Shown: positions 16,915 through 25,065 of the stretch, in pieces | How the letters are laid out: each line of letters starts with the position of its first letter | Position numbering within the stretch: position 1 is the stretch's first letter | Source of the DNA: Pseudoalteromonas luteoviolacea | Lineage (GTDB): Bacteria; Pseudomonadota; Gammaproteobacteria; Enterobacterales; Alteromonadaceae | Length of the DNA stretch: 64,000 nucleotides | Assembly (NCBI RefSeq): GCF_000814765.1 | Contig: NZ_JWIC01000001.1 | Span: 186,001-250,000, forward strand | Direction: 5' to 3' | Made by a program: the position numbers and the translations under genes | Notes under the pieces: model-generated | Databases searched by the model: none | The model's input: the letters and a program-made list of their open reading frames with translations, nothing else | What the model was told of the DNA's origin: nothing

Positions 16915-18113
16915 ACATCATTCTCCCTTCCGATATCACGCTGACGATTATAATTAGCGCCATCTTGGCGATAATATTGTCGAATATTCTGATGCGCTTG
17001 CTGAAGCGTTATCAACCTAAGTTGAGACGACGCATTTTATCCTGGCGCTTTCGCGCAGGGTTGACCTTATTGATAGCGATCTTTTTGGTGATTGCGCTTA
17101 TTCCAGTGATTTTTATCAAGGTCGACTCGGGTGAAGTAGGCGTGCTTTGGAAGCGTTTTGGTGGCGGTACCTATTTGGATGCGCCATTACATGAAGGCAC
17201 AGTATTGGTGTTTCCATGGGATACGCTCACCATTTATTCTAGCCGCTACCAAACTGCGCATACCAATGTGTATGCCATCACCAACGAGGGCCTGCGGATC
17301 ACGCTAGATATTACGGTACGTTATCGTCCTGAAGTAGACTTTATTCCCTATTTGCACAAGTTAGTCGGGCCAGATTATGTCGATGAAATCATTCTCCCTG
17401 AAGTGAGCTCTGGGGTGCGCATGATTGTATCGCAATATGATGCTGAGCAAGTGTACGGCAACCAGCGCAAAGAGGTGCAAGAAGAATTACTTGGACAAGT
17501 GCTCAACGAACTAGAGTTAAAAGAAAAGTCGATGCTGCGCCAAGAGGCGCAAAAAATGGCGGGCCACCACTTGGTGAACTTGGATGATGTGCTGATCAAA
17601 CGCGTTGATTTACCCGATAAAGTACACAGTGCGATCATTTCCAAAGTGAATCAAAACTACATTTTGGAAGAGTACAAAATGCGTGTTGAAGTCGCGAAAA
17701 AAGAAGCGCTGCGTAAAGAGGAAGAAGCCAAAGGGATCGCCCTTTTTCAAGAAATGGTCAGCGATGGTATTTCTGAGGCCTATCTTAAATGGCGTGGTAT
17801 TGAAGCCACCATCGAGCTGGCAAAATCGAATAATGCCAAAGTGGTGGTGATTGGCAGTGGCAAAGATGGCCTACCGTTGATTTTAAATACAGAGAGTAGT
17901 CTGACACCGCAAAACAGCAGCTTTAAAGAAACCCACAAGCCTGGTGAGCTAAAAGCAGAGCTGGAAGCCTCAGGAGAAATACGCGATAAAGATGACTATT
18001 TAAATAGCGTCGATAAGTATGGCCACAAGTTAAAACCGGATCTTCGCCAACCTGATAAAACCCTAACGGATAGATCGCTGCAAACCGGCGAACCCATGGA
18101 ATATTTAAAGTAG
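16911..18113 (+). CDS. SPFH/Band 7 domain membrane protein
   Basis: The 400-residue product has a membrane segment near residues 5-25 and another near 45-66. The second leads into VDSGEVGVLWKRFGGGTY, the characteristic start of an SPFH (prohibitin/stomatin) domain that runs to about residue 260. A charged helix follows (EYKMRVEVAKKEALRKEEE), then a low-complexity tail. The start overlaps the transporter stop (ATGA). SPFH proteins organise membrane microdomains and often scaffold transporters or proteases. A link to peptide export is inferred from the overlap only. Confidence 0.85.
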   Translation: MNIILPSDITLTIIISAILAIILSNILMRLLKRYQPKLRRRILSWRFRAGLTLLIAIFLVIALIPVIFIKVDSGEVGVLWKRFGGGTYLDAPLHEGTVLVFPWDTLTIYSSRYQTAHTNVYAITNEGLRITLDITVRYRPEVDFIPYLHKLVGPDYVDEIILPEVSSGVRMIVSQYDAEQVYGNQRKEVQEELLGQVLNELELKEKSMLRQEAQKMAGHHLVNLDDVLIKRVDLPDKVHSAIISKVNQNYILEEYKMRVEVAKKEALRKEEEAKGIALFQEMVSDGISEAYLKWRGIEATIELAKSNNAKVVVIGSGKDGLPLILNTESSLTPQNSSFKETHKPGELKAELEASGEIRDKDDYLNSVDKYGHKLKPDLRQPDKTLTDRSLQTGEPMEYLK

Positions 18114-18122
18114 AGACTAAAG

Positions 18123-18152
18123 CGCCTCTGGTAAAACAGGGGCGTTTTTTTT
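18123..18152 (+). terminator. Intrinsic terminator after the SPFH gene
   Basis: The stem CGCCTCTG / CAGGGGCG (one G-T pair) has a GTAAAA loop and is followed by eight T residues. It lies 10 bases after the SPFH stop and closes the peptide locus. Confidence 0.85.
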
Positions 18153-18443
18153 GATAAATGTGAATTGATCTCTACGTGTTATTTTAAGCAATAAATATCA
18201 CCTTGCTAGGCGCTTATTGCTATCTCATCACATAACGCAATTTTCAAAGATGATAAGCTTCATTTTATTCATATTTATGTCATATAGATGTCAATACTTG
18301 TAGGTTCACTCGTCCAGTTACAGCCCTGTAATAACGCGTAATACAAATCTTGTTAACATATCTGCAAAATGGATTTTGTCGATATAACGCACAAAGCAAA
18401 CAGTACTTTCAACCATTTATTATCATTATTTAAAGGAGTAACT

Positions 18444-19866
18444 ATGAGTGTTTCTAGCAACGGCAGAGTTGCATTAAATAAGACAGTATTACGTTTACTG
18501 AGAAAAAAAAGCCCTTAGTCGAGAGCAGCTTGCTGAGGAGTGTGCAAGCCGTCGGTTACCTGTTTCAGTTTCGACAATAAAAAGGGCTGAAGCTGGCAAG
18601 CAGGTGTTATGTCGCACCATTAAAAGCTTGGCCAGTTATTTTGAGGTCAGTATTGATACCTTACTTCAAGATACTGACACACCGCCTTGGGTTTATAGCC
18701 ACTTGATCAAAGATATGCCGCTTCCTTGCTTTGGCAGAGAGTGGGAGTTACAACAGTTCCACACAGTTTTAAATCAAGCAATTAAATATGTAGCGTTACA
18801 GACCATTTATCTGCAAGGAATGACGGGAGCTGGTAAAACCGTATTGTTGAATACCTTTGTAGCCCAGCTAAGGGCAGCAAATCAATCGAGTCTTTATTTC
18901 TTATGTCCAGCTCACTCACTGAAAAACCAAGGCGGTTCAGCCATTGCCAGTTTAGTACGTGCCTTGTTATCGATTAGTAAAGACACCTCTTATGCTGAGA
19001 TTGAGAGTAAGGTCAACACAGTTGCTACTGGGCCTTTGAGTATTCTGCGCTTATATCAGTGGTTGGGGATCGCGTTAAATGAACATCAATCACAGGCACT
19101 GGACGTACTTTGTGCGGTGCGTCAGCAGCAACTTGACGCGCAGTTGATACAGCAATTGTTACGCTATATTGCCCATAAAGGCATCGTGAGTATGGTCATT
19201 GATGATGCACATAATTTAACTGCCAAAGAACTGTACTTTGTCAGTCAACTTGCCCAAAGTGACTGCCCACAACCTATGCTACTCATTATTTCGGCGCAGC
19301 AAAAAAGGTTTTTTGTACAACCACCAAGCTGGCTTACCCGCGCCCATTCCATTGCAGTGAAACCACTGGATAAGCAGTCGATGCATCAGCTTGCAAATTA
19401 CATCCTTAGAAGCCAAGGCGTGTTAGTCGCCAGTCAGCAAAGACGGGCCATCGCTGCGATTGAGCGCGCTGAAGGCAACCCTTCTTTTTTAAAACAATTA
19501 CTCTGTGATGACTATCCACCAACAGAAGTCCCTGACGCATTGCAATTACTGGCTCGAAGTAGCCTCAATAACATGCCTTGCGATGTGGCCAAAACGTTGA
19601 AATTTGCCGCCAGTCTTGGTCAGTATTTTGATACCCAGCAGTTACAGTCATTTAATGAATATCATGAAATTCGAGCCCCACTGTGTGTGCTGCATAAAAT
19701 GCTGTGCAGTGGACTGATCAGGCAAAATGAGGATCGCTTTAGTTTTGTGCACCCTTTGATCCAAGAAGCGCTCAAAAGCCTCGTGCATGAAACAGAGTTT
19801 AGTTGGTATATCTCTGGCTCGTTTGGTCATATTCAGGGCAAGACTGAGCAAGTGACCCGTATCTGA
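18444..19866 (+). CDS. XRE-type HTH plus AAA ATPase regulator, split by a frame change at an 8-A run
   Basis: The ATG at 18444 has a strong AAAGGAG site. Its frame codes MSVSSNGRVALNKTVLRLLRKK and stops at 18516-18518, just past eight A residues at 18503-18510. Moving one base forward there restores a long frame: ALSREQLAEECASRR, then VSTIKRAEAGKQVLCRTI, a convincing XRE-type HTH. It continues into an AAA domain with FGREWE, Walker A GMTGAGKT (about 18817-18840) and Walker B SMVIDDAH, ending at 19866. The internal GTG at 18604 would begin inside the HTH and is an unlikely start. The break could be a phase-variable or slippage-controlled site, a recent mutation, or a sequencing error. Being the first gene upstream of the reb operon, it is a plausible controller of it. 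Confidence 0.65.
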
Positions 19867-19977
19867 CCCAATATTAGGGAGCGTAAAAAAATATCTTTTC
19901 CTTGACCACACGGCATGCCATTCAGTACGCGGTTGAATGCGCATGTTTTCTGTACTTTGAGAAAACAAGGAAAAACC

Positions 19978-21198
19978 ATGTCTACAGTTTTAAAATTAAC
20001 ACCCGCCGTACAACCTTGGATTGGTACGAGTGATGCACTTTTTAAATTAAATCAGCAGATAAACCAACTTGCCCATTGTAACTTGCCTGTTCACATCATT
20101 GGCGAGCCAGGCAGTGGAAAGCATCTCGCAGCGTGTCACCTACACAATTTAGGGAAAGCCAGCTCTGAGTCATTAATTGTCTCGAATGTCGCCAATTGGG
20201 GGGAACATTGTGCGGCTGCTCAGCTAGAACAGCTCATTGCACAAACACAAAATGGCTCACTTTATCTGAAAAACATAGATATGCTCAGTTCAGCGCAAGC
20301 GGAATCGGTTAAAGACTACTGGCTCAACTTATCAACAGAGTATCCCGCTTTACGATTGATCACGTCTACCACGCGTGAAAAGCAAGCTGAGGCATTAGGA
20401 CAAAGTCAGCAGCATTCATTTTTGAGTTGGTTACATTATCATTGTCTTGAACTCTGTGTGCCTTCTCTACATGAACGCAAAGAAGACATCGACGCATTGG
20501 TTAAGCATTATCGGGGGACTTGTCAGCACATTGCGAATTTACAGCTGCACCCTCAGGCATTAGAGATATTGAAAGCGTACAACTGGCCGCATAATGTGAA
20601 ACAGCTGAAGCGTTGTTTAGATAAACTGTCTTTTTTGAGTAACCAGCAAGCGGTGTCTAGCCAGGCTTTGCTCAGCATTTTTCCTGCAATGCATACTGAG
20701 GCCACGCCAAAGCCGATGGCAATGCATGTATTAAAGCCCGTCGAGCCGAGCTTGACCGAAGAAGTGCAGTCGCTAATTCAATGTAATGATGAACATGACT
20801 TGCTTGTTGCAGAGCAAAGGGGAGAGGCCGTAGCTGCCACACCGACAGCGTCGCATACCCCGCATAAATCCCACCCGGCCCTTATTCGCGCCTTACAATT
20901 TGTCGATAAAAACTTTGAAAAGCCACTGAGTTTAAGTGAAGTGGCCAGCTATGCCTGTGTGAGCCCTTCACATTTGTCTTTTTTGTTCAAACGTTTTGTT
21001 GGTCAGTCATTTAAGCAAACCTTGCTGCGTATTAGGATCAAAAGAGCGATGGTGTTATTGCGTGAAGACCCTTATAGCCAAGTCACTGAGGTCTGCGATG
21101 ATGTCGGTTTTTCTGATTTAAGCTTTTTTGTGAGGAAATTTAAGTCGGTGGTTGGGGTGAGCCCCGGTGTATATCGTGATCAACGTACAAAACACTAA
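19978..21198 (+). CDS. Regulator with degenerate sigma54-activator-like AAA domain fused to an AraC-type HTH
   Basis: I chose the ATG at 19978 (AAGGAA upstream) over one at 19915 because homologous-looking sequence begins there. The 406-residue protein starts with a domain like NtrC-family ATPases: Walker A GEPGSGKH near residue 42, NGSLYLKNIDML where GGTLFLDEI is expected, HERKEDIDALVKHY, and YNWPHNVKQL for the W-P-N/G-N motif. The GAFTGA sigma54-contact loop is absent and the Walker B acidic pair is replaced by Lys-Asn. The C-terminal part (about 307-400) is a complete AraC/XylS HTH, with LSEVASYACVSPSHLSFLFK and FSDLSFFVRKFK, instead of the usual Fis-type HTH. It probably binds DNA upstream of the reb and toxin units, without sigma54 activation. 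Confidence 0.75.
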   Translation: MSTVLKLTPAVQPWIGTSDALFKLNQQINQLAHCNLPVHIIGEPGSGKHLAACHLHNLGKASSESLIVSNVANWGEHCAAAQLEQLIAQTQNGSLYLKNIDMLSSAQAESVKDYWLNLSTEYPALRLITSTTREKQAEALGQSQQHSFLSWLHYHCLELCVPSLHERKEDIDALVKHYRGTCQHIANLQLHPQALEILKAYNWPHNVKQLKRCLDKLSFLSNQQAVSSQALLSIFPAMHTEATPKPMAMHVLKPVEPSLTEEVQSLIQCNDEHDLLVAEQRGEAVAATPTASHTPHKSHPALIRALQFVDKNFEKPLSLSEVASYACVSPSHLSFLFKRFVGQSFKQTLLRIRIKRAMVLLREDPYSQVTEVCDDVGFSDLSFFVRKFKSVVGVSPGVYRDQRTKH

Positions 21199-21212
21199 CT
21201 TAGCATCAAGGT

Positions 21213-21245
21213 GCATGCTGATTTCACCGATAGATATCAGCATGC
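21213..21245 (+). other. Hairpin between regulator and reb operon
   Basis: A 10-bp stem (GCATGCTGAT / ATCAGCATGC) with a 13-base loop lies 14 bases after the regulator stop. There is no T-run. It may stop or stabilise the regulator transcript. Confidence 0.4.
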
Positions 21246-21260
21246 AGCGGTTTAGATATA

Positions 21261-21295
21261 TTTACCAATTAGTCGCTTTATTATACCAACCACTT
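21261..21295 (+). promoter_or_regulatory. Candidate regulator-binding region upstream of reb
   Basis: TTTACCAATTA (21261-21271) is followed by TTATACCAACCACTT (21281-21295). The first element recurs upstream of the GH18 gene at 33745. The second recurs, with one change, upstream of the DUF4157 genes at 26895 and 29515. The region is about 135-170 bases before the first reb gene. Binding by either upstream regulator is inference. Confidence 0.4.
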
Positions 21296-21429
21296 TAAGC
21301 AGTACTGCCAATTCTCACCTTGCTAGATTTCTTATACTGACCTCAGTGTTTAGGCGATGACGCAAAGATATATGCGCTGAACACCAAATATGTTTTTTAT
21401 TCTAAAACTCAAAGCAAATAGGTGAAATT

Positions 21430-21729
21430 ATGGCATTTCCAACAGCAGTTAACGATCAAATTACTGATTCCGTCACACAAGCCAATGTAAAAGTGCTGGG
21501 CGATGCGCCCGCGATGTCCATGGGCAACCTGTTTCAGGCGACCTCTCAAGCGCTAGCAAACGCAGCACACAATGCAACATCTGCGCAGCAACAGTCAGCA
21601 ATGACAGCGCAAGCGGCTACAACGATGGGTGTCACAACGCTGTACTCGATTGATACTGCCACAACAGGCATTGCAACCAAACGTATTCTTCAGCCACAAA
21701 AACAGCCAGTTGCTGGGCTAGGGAACTAA
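21430..21729 (+). CDS. RebB-family R-body protein 1
   Basis: This 99-residue protein carries the full RebB pattern: NDQITDSVTQANVKVLGDAP, then GNLFQATSQALANAAHNAT, then AATTMGVTTLYSIDTAT. RebB proteins are structural subunits of R-bodies, which are coiled protein ribbons that unroll abruptly, best known from Caedibacter and also found in free-living proteobacteria. Its first 80 residues are nearly identical to the RebB at 37984. It is the first gene of an apparent operon running to about 26784 and has a C-terminal extension of about 10 residues compared with its paralogues. Confidence 0.93.
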   Translation: MAFPTAVNDQITDSVTQANVKVLGDAPAMSMGNLFQATSQALANAAHNATSAQQQSAMTAQAATTMGVTTLYSIDTATTGIATKRILQPQKQPVAGLGN

Positions 21730-21855
21730 GGTGTTTTATGCGTGTTTGCTCTGGAAAGACCTTGAATCGATGAATGAGCAAATATGGCGCAAGCCTCAAA
21801 GTATTAAGCTGACAACAATTAGGCTGAATTTGTAAACAACCATAAGGACGACACG

Positions 21856-22122
21856 ATGGCTTTTCCAACCGCAGTGAACAGTCAAATAACCGACTCAGTA
21901 ACACAAGCCAATGTACAGGTGCTAGGCGATGCGCCGTCTATTGCTATGGGGAACCTGTTTCAGGCGACCTCACAGGCGCTGGCGAACGCAGCCCATAATG
22001 CAACTGCTGCACAGCAACAAGCAAATATTACCGCGCAAGCGGTAACCACAATGGGCGTAAATATTCTTTACTCCATTGACACTGCAACGACTGGGGTTGC
22101 GACCAGCAAAATTTTTGCGTAG
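21856..22122 (+). CDS. RebB-family R-body protein 2
   Basis: The 88-residue product is a close paralogue of the preceding gene (NSQITDSVTQANVQVLGDAP, HNATAAQQQANITAQ, YSIDTATTG). It follows after 126 bases, with AAGGACG upstream of the ATG. Tandem near-identical RebB copies are typical of R-body loci, where several small subunits co-assemble. Confidence 0.93.
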   Translation: MAFPTAVNSQITDSVTQANVQVLGDAPSIAMGNLFQATSQALANAAHNATAAQQQANITAQAVTTMGVNILYSIDTATTGVATSKIFA

Positions 22123-22193
22123 CGGTCTCTACTCAGTCTTAAACAATCAGGCGATGACGCCTATTTATTAAAAACTTTAAAAGGAAAATAGTT

Positions 22194-22460
22194 ATGGCAT
22201 TTCCAACCGCTGTAAATAGTCAAATTACCGATTCAGTTTCACAAGTAAATACAAAAGTTCTGGGTGATGCGCCTGCTATCGCAACCGGTAACTTTATGAT
22301 TGCAACCAGTCAGGCGCTGTCTAATGCGGCACACAATGCGACGTCTGGTCAGCAAAATAGCTCTGTCACAGCACAAGCTGCGCTTGTTCAAGGCGTAGAT
22401 ACGTTGCTTGGCATTAATACGGCCACGACAGCGGAAGGCATTTCAAAAGTTTTCCGTTAA
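22194..22460 (+). CDS. RebB-family R-body protein 3
   Basis: This 88-residue RebB starts like copies 1 and 2 (MAFPTAVNSQITDSVSQVNT) but diverges in the second half (MIATSQALSNAAHNATSGQQ, LVQGVDTLLGINTAT). An AAAAGGAAAA ribosome-binding site precedes the ATG. The divergence suggests a distinct structural position in the ribbon, or an assembly role. Confidence 0.92.
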   Translation: MAFPTAVNSQITDSVSQVNTKVLGDAPAIATGNFMIATSQALSNAAHNATSGQQNSSVTAQAALVQGVDTLLGINTATTAEGISKVFR

Positions 22461-22470
22461 GCCGGTTTGG

Positions 22471-22493
22471 GTACTGATACGCTGTATCAGTAC
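22471..22493 (+). other. Strong intra-operon hairpin after reb gene 3
   Basis: A perfect 10-bp stem (GTACTGATAC / GTATCAGTAC) with a GCT loop begins 10 bases after the third reb stop, followed only by CATTTTG. It may act as a partial terminator or a 3' stabilising structure that keeps the upstream reb mRNA abundant relative to downstream genes. Confidence 0.5.
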
Positions 22494-22537
22494 CATTTTG
22501 GCCGGTTTTAATCCGTCATGAACACAGGAGAAACACC

Positions 22538-22729
22538 GTGCTTAATACGCTCAATGCACAAACCTTTTCATTGGCTGCTGCATCCACCTCTATGGGTCAA
22601 TCCATTTCATTGCTGATGGACAATGCAGTTCAAAATGAAGCGAGAAGTCAAGTTACATCCAGCGCGGCTGTTGCGCAGTGTTGTGCGCTGATGATAGCAG
22701 CGGGTGCAGCAGCCATTAAACCAGGGTAA
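22538..22729 (+). CDS. Short RebB-like protein 4
   Basis: The GTG at 22538 follows a CAGGAG site at 22525-22530. A nearby ATG at 22518 is out of frame. The 63-residue product (LNAQTFSLAAASTSMGQSIS, then NAVQNEARSQVTSSAAVAQC) keeps only the second half of the RebB pattern, the Ala/Gln-rich helix, and lacks the NDQITDSV part. It may be an assembly modifier like the small Reb proteins of other R-body loci. The family assignment is less sure than for copies 1-3. Confidence 0.7.
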   Translation: MLNTLNAQTFSLAAASTSMGQSISLLMDNAVQNEARSQVTSSAAVAQCCALMIAAGAAAIKPG

Positions 22730-22743
22730 AAAAGGAAGTCTTT

Positions 22744-23079
22744 ATGAGTACTGTAAATGACCAAATTACTGACTCGGTAAACGAAGTGAACACGCTATTG
22801 ATGGGGTCTGCGCCTGCGCAATCCATAGGCATGCTCAATGTTGCCGCGACAGAAACCATCGGTATGTCCATGTTTAATGCCATTTCAACACAGCAAAATG
22901 CGCAAACATCGGCATCGGCAGCCGTGGCAGCAAGCTGTGCAAAAATGCTTCAACAATCATCGCCATTGCCAGAAAAAACCCCGGCGCCTGATCCGAAGGT
23001 AGATGTAAGCCAAATAGAAGCGCTTGTGAAAGAGCTGCTGAAACAGCAAAGCGACCCTAAAGTTAAATCGGAATCCTAG
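22744..23079 (+). CDS. RebB-family protein 5 with charged C-terminal extension
   Basis: The first 80 residues follow RebB (VNDQITDSVNEVNTLLMGSAP, SIGMLNVAATETIGMSMFNA, SAAVAASCAKML). Residues 80-111 form a Pro/Lys/Glu tail (KTPAPDPKVDVSQIEALVKE) that none of the other copies has. It lies 14 bases after gene 4, with AAAGGAAG upstream. The tail could be an interaction segment. Confidence 0.88.
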   Translation: MSTVNDQITDSVNEVNTLLMGSAPAQSIGMLNVAATETIGMSMFNAISTQQNAQTSASAAVAASCAKMLQQSSPLPEKTPAPDPKVDVSQIEALVKELLKQQSDPKVKSES

Positions 23080-23120
23080 GGGTGCATAGAGCATAAGATT
23101 AATTAACTAAGGCACAGCAT

Positions 23121-23480
23121 ATGAATGAGTTAACAAATGTCGGGCCATCGACACAGACGTCACTGGATATAGTAAATAGTACCAGTTTGACTGGTGAGTT
23201 AAACAAGCTCTCTGGTGCCGGGAAAGCCTATCAATCTGTCTCGCAGTCGACGGCCATTGCAATCCAAGATGCCACAGACAACCTTAGAAATATCAACACC
23301 ATGGCAACGACAGCTATGGGGGTTGCCATTTCTCAGATGTTGGCAACAGGTAAAGTCGATGATTACGCAGGCATTATCGAAGCGGCAAATAAAATGGTTG
23401 AAAATGGCACCAAAAACTTTGGCGAAGTAGGTAGCTCAGCAAGTAATTTGCTAGATAAGTTTCCAAGCGGTGGTAGCTAG
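23121..23480 (+). CDS. Divergent RebB-like protein 6
   Basis: The 119-residue protein has a helical pattern similar to RebB (AGKAYQSVSQSTAIAIQDAT, NTMATTAMGVAISQML), but the NDQITDSV block is replaced by QTSLDIVNSTSLTGELNKLS. The last 40 residues are unique. The gene is in line with the other reb genes, so it is probably a variant R-body subunit. Confidence 0.7.
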   Translation: MNELTNVGPSTQTSLDIVNSTSLTGELNKLSGAGKAYQSVSQSTAIAIQDATDNLRNINTMATTAMGVAISQMLATGKVDDYAGIIEAANKMVENGTKNFGEVGSSASNLLDKFPSGGS

Positions 23481-23520
23481 ATAAACGTCGGCAAATGACG
23501 CGTCGGCTAAAGAGGCAATT

Positions 23521-24528
23521 ATGACAATCATAGTGAACAACAAAGAGATTGAGCAATTGGAGCAGTTTTCTGACAAAACACAGACGCTTATCCAATTTCT
23601 TAATCAAGGTGCGCACAGCACTGACGCACTGATACAACAAAGTGAAGTAATGACCTTCACCTCAGAAGCGCAGTTTATCGAGCAGCTTTACTTGGGGCTG
23701 ATGAATTCAACGCTGCTCTATTTACATCAGATCCCTTTGTCTGTTGATATCAAAAAGTTACTTGAACTCAGTACCAATGATCTCAGAGACTTGGCGACAT
23801 TCAGCAATCGGGATTCTGAAACTGATAAGGCGAGGTTGGCGAATATACTGGCTAAATATCGTCTGGTGGACAGTGCTATTTTAAATAAAATTGCGCTGTT
23901 TTACCGACGCTATAACCTGAATTACCATGCATTAGGGTGGGGCGCATCGTTCCATGACCAACTCACGCTGTACAGTATTATCTGTTACTGCGAACAGGCG
24001 TATGATTTGTCTAATCAAACAGTGCATCCCGCTTGTCAGTGGGCAACTGAAAAAGCCCAAAACTTAAGTGAATTTGCACGTTATTTTTGTCTCTATTTGG
24101 CTTGGAAAAATGCGAAACAAGGCGGACAAGGCACACCAGATCACCTTGTTGAAACACTCGCACCTGTCGTAAACAATACTTTAGATTCTCCAGTGGTCAC
24201 CTTTGAGCTGCAAGCTGTTGATCTTCACAATGCCATAAAACAGTGGCATGAGGGAGGAAACAATCTCGGCTTCAGTAGTTTTAGCGCGGGGTTACTCAAT
24301 ATTGTGCTTAACATCGATCTTCAGACTGACGATCTGGTTAAAGCTGCTAATGAGTATATTAGTGGGCTGCAAACCACGTTGACCAATGCGTTGGCGAGTG
24401 ACAGTTATATCTGCCAGGCAGGGTTATGCCGTCACTATTTATTCAATTTACATCACAGCGAAGCCTTACTTAACGTGGATGGTCAGGGCTGTTTGAGTTT
24501 GTTTAACCACTGGCCAATTGCCGCCTAA
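23521..24528 (+). CDS. Unknown 335-residue protein of the reb operon
   Basis: I do not recognise a family. The protein is soluble-looking and mainly helical, with no signal peptide or membrane segment. Its first 40 residues (VNNKEIEQLEQFSDKTQTLI) could form a coiled coil. A central part (YHALGWGASFHDQLTLYSII) and a Trp/Tyr-rich segment (YFCLYLAWKNAK) look conserved enough to be a fold core. It begins 41 bases after reb gene 6 on the same strand. An R-body assembly or control role is inferred from position only. Confidence 0.7.
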   Translation: MTIIVNNKEIEQLEQFSDKTQTLIQFLNQGAHSTDALIQQSEVMTFTSEAQFIEQLYLGLMNSTLLYLHQIPLSVDIKKLLELSTNDLRDLATFSNRDSETDKARLANILAKYRLVDSAILNKIALFYRRYNLNYHALGWGASFHDQLTLYSIICYCEQAYDLSNQTVHPACQWATEKAQNLSEFARYFCLYLAWKNAKQGGQGTPDHLVETLAPVVNNTLDSPVVTFELQAVDLHNAIKQWHEGGNNLGFSSFSAGLLNIVLNIDLQTDDLVKAANEYISGLQTTLTNALASDSYICQAGLCRHYLFNLHHSEALLNVDGQGCLSLFNHWPIAA

Positions 24529-24542
24529 AGTAGGGAGTTATC

Positions 24543-25040
24543 ATGGATCCAGCACAACAAAAAAAAGCGGCATGTCAGGCGCTGTCGCAGGCCGTTATGC
24601 CGTCGCAGTTAAACTCGATTTTGTCAGACATAGACACCATGTTGGCTACGGCGAGACAGACCATAGATCAGTCATTGCAGCAATCGTCACAACTTGTTGA
24701 TCAATCGCGTCAGCACCTCGCACGTATCAATCAAGTACTGGAAAGTGATGCACCTTCAGGTACGTTATCCGAGGAAAGCGCCGACAATGACGCCACATTG
24801 GGCGCGTTTAGCCGTTATCAGGACGCCCAACTTGAGGCGCAAGCACATCATCTTGAAGAGCAAAATGCCCATATGAAACAGGTTTTTACCGAGCAAGAAA
24901 TGGCGGCACAAAAAAGTGCTCAAGCCGCACAGCAGGCAATGGAAGAGACACTGAAAAACATGGAGCAACAGCTAATACAGCAAAATCAGGACTTTCAAAA
25001 TGAGGTCATGCAGCGTGGGTCTGAACAGCCCAGTGCATAG
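24543..25040 (+). CDS. Coiled-coil protein of the reb operon
   Basis: The 165-residue product is Gln/Ala/Glu-rich. Almost all of residues 25-160 have heptad-like spacing (LSDIDTMLATARQTIDQSLQ near the start, EETLKNMEQQLIQQNQDF near the end), so a long coiled coil is likely. There is no signal peptide. The gene starts 15 bases after the previous stop, with GGGAG upstream. It may be a scaffold or a length-setting partner of the RebB proteins. The family is unknown. Confidence 0.7.
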   Translation: MDPAQQKKAACQALSQAVMPSQLNSILSDIDTMLATARQTIDQSLQQSSQLVDQSRQHLARINQVLESDAPSGTLSEESADNDATLGAFSRYQDAQLEAQAHHLEEQNAHMKQVFTEQEMAAQKSAQAAQQAMEETLKNMEQQLIQQNQDFQNEVMQRGSEQPSA

Positions 25041-25065
25041 CCTAGAATCATAGGAGCCATACGCC

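Noticed and set aside
18604-19866. GTG at 18604 as true start of the HTH-AAA regulator
   Set aside because: It would begin in the middle of the HTH. The upstream ATG at 18444 with AAAGGAG and matching protein sequence shows the gene is longer and split at the A run.
21430-23480. Tandem reb genes as a CRISPR-like or satellite repeat
   Set aside because: Each unit is a distinct coding frame with its own ribosome-binding site. There are no short direct repeats with unique spacers. No CRISPR array was seen anywhere in the window.
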